A stretch of DNA of 64,000 bases from DATFJT01 sp965230755 (GTDB taxonomy: Bacteria; Bacteroidota; Bacteroidia; Chitinophagales; Saprospiraceae): positions 151,502 through 215,501 of the forward strand of contig CBDDLT010000021.1 in the NCBI GenBank assembly GCA_965230755.1, in the 5' to 3' direction. The notes under the pieces are model-generated. The model ran no database searches, had not been told where the DNA came from, and worked only from the letters and a program-made list of their open reading frames with translations. Position numbers and translations under genes: made by a program. Of this stretch, positions 62,417 to 64,000 are shown in pieces; position 1 is the first letter of the stretch; every line of letters begins with the position of its first letter.

Positions 62417-62920
62417 TTACACTAACTTAAAATGCCATGAATTGCTTAACTTAGGGAAGAGTGGATTTTCTTCTGAGCTAGTCGTGTCTATCAGAAGTGA
62501 GTTAAACACAACCGTATCATTGGAAATTTCACCCTTAGCGTAAGCCTCCTTAAACTCTTTTTTGGTCATTCCTGTCAACTCTGTATTTTTTACACAATAA
62601 AGAAGATTATTGGGCTGCCAATTAAAATTGAAATGCTTAGAAAGATCATTGGCAAAGGCCTTCATACTATCTATGCTGCATCCCGAGCTGTGTCCTTTAG
62701 ATACTTCATTTCCCAAGCTCAATATATTATCCATGAACCACCAACGCTGCGCAGATAATGCGCGACCATGAGCATTCCAAGAAGCCAAGAAGCGAACAAC
62801 AATTTTATCCATTTCTTCGATCTCTGCAGGAGTCCACTTTCTGTCAGAAACAAAATGCCATAATTTATATCCGCGTGGTAAGCGTATATCTTGTAAATTG
62901 ATGATTGTCTTCGTTTCCAT
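62417..62920 (-). CDS. Bacteroidota-specific uncharacterised protein (often misnamed ABC transporter ATPase)
   Basis: This protein (167 aa from the chosen ATG) belongs to a small Bacteroidota family. It has YKLWHFVSDRKWTPAEIEEM near the N-terminus, FLASWNAHGRAL, SSGCSIDSMKAFA, and a C-terminal NDTVVFNSLLID followed by SWHFKL. I recall relatives carrying the title ABC transporter ATPase in older annotations, yet no Walker A, signature or Walker B is present, so that title is wrong. The GCSID core with an isolated Cys is highly conserved by eye and may be functional. The preferred ATG (62920, METKTII) replaces one ten codons upstream. It is followed closely by the beta-rich gene. Confidence 0.72.
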   Translation of the reverse strand: METKTIINLQDIRLPRGYKLWHFVSDRKWTPAEIEEMDKIVVRFLASWNAHGRALSAQRWWFMDNILSLGNEVSKGHSSGCSIDSMKAFANDLSKHFNFNWQPNNLLYCVKNTELTGMTKKEFKEAYAKGEISNDTVVFNSLLIDTTSSEENPLFPKLSNSWHFKLV

Positions 62921-63011
62921 TCCCTGATATTTACAATATGGTTTCAGCAATCAAAACCAGTTTTTAAAGAAAAAAGTTCATTAATGCATTGATCAGATAA
63001 GAGGTCAATAA

Positions 63012-63785
63012 TTATTTGACCATTCGATCCACAATGAGTTCAGCTAGATCCATAACCATGATATCATCCTGCTTTTCCTTCGCTTTTAAGCCATCTTCCA
63101 GCATGGTGATGCAAAATGGACAATTGGCAATTACAGCTTTAGATCCAGTCTCAATTACCTCTTCGACACGCTCAGTGTTGATCCTCTTATTGCCTGGTTC
63201 ATCCTCCTTAAACATCTGAGCTCCACCGGCACCACAACACAAACCATTCGATCTACTTCTCCCCATTTCTTTAATATTGACTTGAAGGAAGTTTAAGATA
63301 TCTCTAGGGGCTTCATATTCACCATTGATTCTACCTAAATAACATGAATCGTGATAGGTTACATCATTCAAGTTTCCGTCCACCTTTATTCTTTGGTCCT
63401 TCAGTAAGTCACTTAAGTATTGGCTGTGATGGACTACCTCGTAATCATGTGCTCCCAAAACGGGATATTCATTTTTAAGTGTATTAAAGCAATGAGGGCA
63501 AGTGGTAACGATTTTTTTGACTTCATACATCTTCAATGTCTCAATATTTTGAAGTGCACTCATTTGAAACAAAAATTCATTGCCCGCTCTTCTTGCCGGA
63601 TCACCGGTACAACTCTCTTCGTTGCCCAATACAGCATAAGAGATTTCTGCTGATTCTAAGATCTGAGCAAATGCCCTAGTTATCTTTTGCGCTCGAGCAT
63701 CAAAGGAACCCGCGCAACCAACCCAAAAAAGTATTTCAGGCTGTTGTCCATCAGCGATATATTCAGCGTATGTTCTTACTTTCAT
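63012..63785 (-). CDS. Fe-S oxidoreductase with two CCG domains (GlcF/HdrB/LutA-like)
   Basis: This protein (257 aa) has two cysteine-rich CCG domains: FWVGCAGSFDARAQ with TTCPHCFNTLKNEYP in the first, and DSCYLGRINGEY with GLCCGAGGAQMF and ANCPFCITML in the second. Such domains bind an unusual iron-sulfur cluster in heterodisulfide reductase B subunits and in glycolate/lactate oxidase partner subunits. It likely passes electrons from a flavin or membrane quinone partner. It begins 9 bp after the stop of the gene upstream, which ends with a ferredoxin-type sequence, so the two are one operon and probably one complex. Confidence 0.85.
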   Translation of the reverse strand: MKVRTYAEYIADGQQPEILFWVGCAGSFDARAQKITRAFAQILESAEISYAVLGNEESCTGDPARRAGNEFLFQMSALQNIETLKMYEVKKIVTTCPHCFNTLKNEYPVLGAHDYEVVHHSQYLSDLLKDQRIKVDGNLNDVTYHDSCYLGRINGEYEAPRDILNFLQVNIKEMGRSRSNGLCCGAGGAQMFKEDEPGNKRINTERVEEVIETGSKAVIANCPFCITMLEDGLKAKEKQDDIMVMDLAELIVDRMVK

Positions 63786-63794
63786 AATTATTTC

Positions 63795-64000
63795 TTATTC
63801 GTTCACCCAATCAATCCTCGACTTATTAATCTGCCATGCACTACCACTATTTTCAATACTATTAAACAATGGCAACCAATCCTTAGGCCCTTCCGAAAGA
63901 CTCAAAATTTCATATCTTCTCAATCTCAGTATGGTATCCAGAGGATTAATTAATACCGGGCACGCTTCTACGCACGCGTTACATGTTGTACGGGCGTGGA
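63795..64000 (-). CDS. 3' end of a 4Fe-4S dicluster (Fe-S)-binding protein, cut by the window edge
   Basis: On the minus strand the frame is open to the last base, so the start lies beyond the window; about 67 residues are visible. They begin HARTTCNACVEACPVLINPL, the second cysteine cluster of a [4Fe-4S] ferredoxin-type domain, and end SGSAWQINKSRIDWVNE with a TAA at 63797-63795. This matches the C-terminal part of the long iron-sulfur subunit that pairs with the CCG-domain protein in Bacteroidota. The full protein is expected to have membrane helices and more clusters upstream. Confidence 0.85.
   Translation of the reverse strand, partial: HARTTCNACVEACPVLINPLDTILRLRRYEILSLSEGPKDWLPLFNSIENSGSAWQINKSRIDWVNE

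Noticed and set aside
62417..62920. ABC transporter ATPase
   Set aside because: No nucleotide-binding motif is present in the sequence.

Overview
The window looks like chromosomal DNA from an AT-rich marine or aquatic member of the Bacteroidota, most likely a Saprospiria/Lewinella-like gliding or filamentous lineage. The evidence is type IX secretion system (T9SS) sorting domains on three proteins, a giant SprB-repeat protein, a PorP/SprF family protein beside an OmpA/TPR/propeller protein, a GldM-like protein, the long Bacteroidota form of NusB, BT_3928/DUF1599 and DUF3127 genes, frequent TTG/GTG starts, and weak or absent Shine-Dalgarno sites. I see no transposase, integrase, CRISPR array or rRNA. 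The one RNA gene recognised is a tmRNA.

Layout. 1-6.3 kb: 3' end of a T9SS type B client, purM, then a possible three-gene run of a T9SS-sorted five-haem cytochrome, a GT-C-like membrane protein and an isoprenoid-synthase-like protein. 6.3-15.2 kb: acyl-CoA carboxylase beta chain, a 1000-residue GT2/GT-C/TPR fusion, an aminotransferase, nusB, a DoxX/BT_3928 protein and DUF1599. 15.3-23.9 kb: a DMT exporter, YigZ, then a cluster that reads as murein-peptide breakdown and salvage (LD-carboxypeptidase, Ala-Glu epimerase, an oxoamine-synthase-like PLP enzyme, an M14 peptidase, a PBP4-type DD-peptidase), followed by an ATE-like transferase and a lipoprotein. 23.9-37.3 kb: a double GNAT protein, a phage-like small membrane protein divergent from a stand-alone GldM-like gene, DegP/HtrA, MutS, a TerB-like protein, a thioredoxin-fold lipoprotein, FolC, a TonB-like protein, IlvE, an unknown and RdgB. 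37.3-44.7 kb: M1 and CPBP peptidases, a DUF6580-type membrane protein, two rhodanese proteins, a BASS symporter, DUF3127, a methyltransferase, ssrA and a ferredoxin.

44.8-59.6 kb is the most distinctive part. A minus-strand pair (PorP/SprF-like barrel plus a TPR/propeller/OmpA-like protein) is separated by coaE from a plus-strand 3496-residue surface protein. That protein carries 33 SprB-type repeats by my count, 29 of them near-regular 75-77 residue units with four cysteines each, then two SdrD_B-like domains, Ig-like/PKD modules and a type A T9SS sorting domain. The repeats have mixed ages: two variant units share the same 71 residues but differ at 24 silent positions, while neighbouring units elsewhere are nearly identical in DNA.

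59.6-64 kb holds a photolyase, a lipoprotein with an apparent one-base frameshift near its 3' end, two uncharacterised proteins and an Fe-S oxidoreductase pair cut by the window edge. Functional names come from motif and family recognition by eye; no database search was possible.
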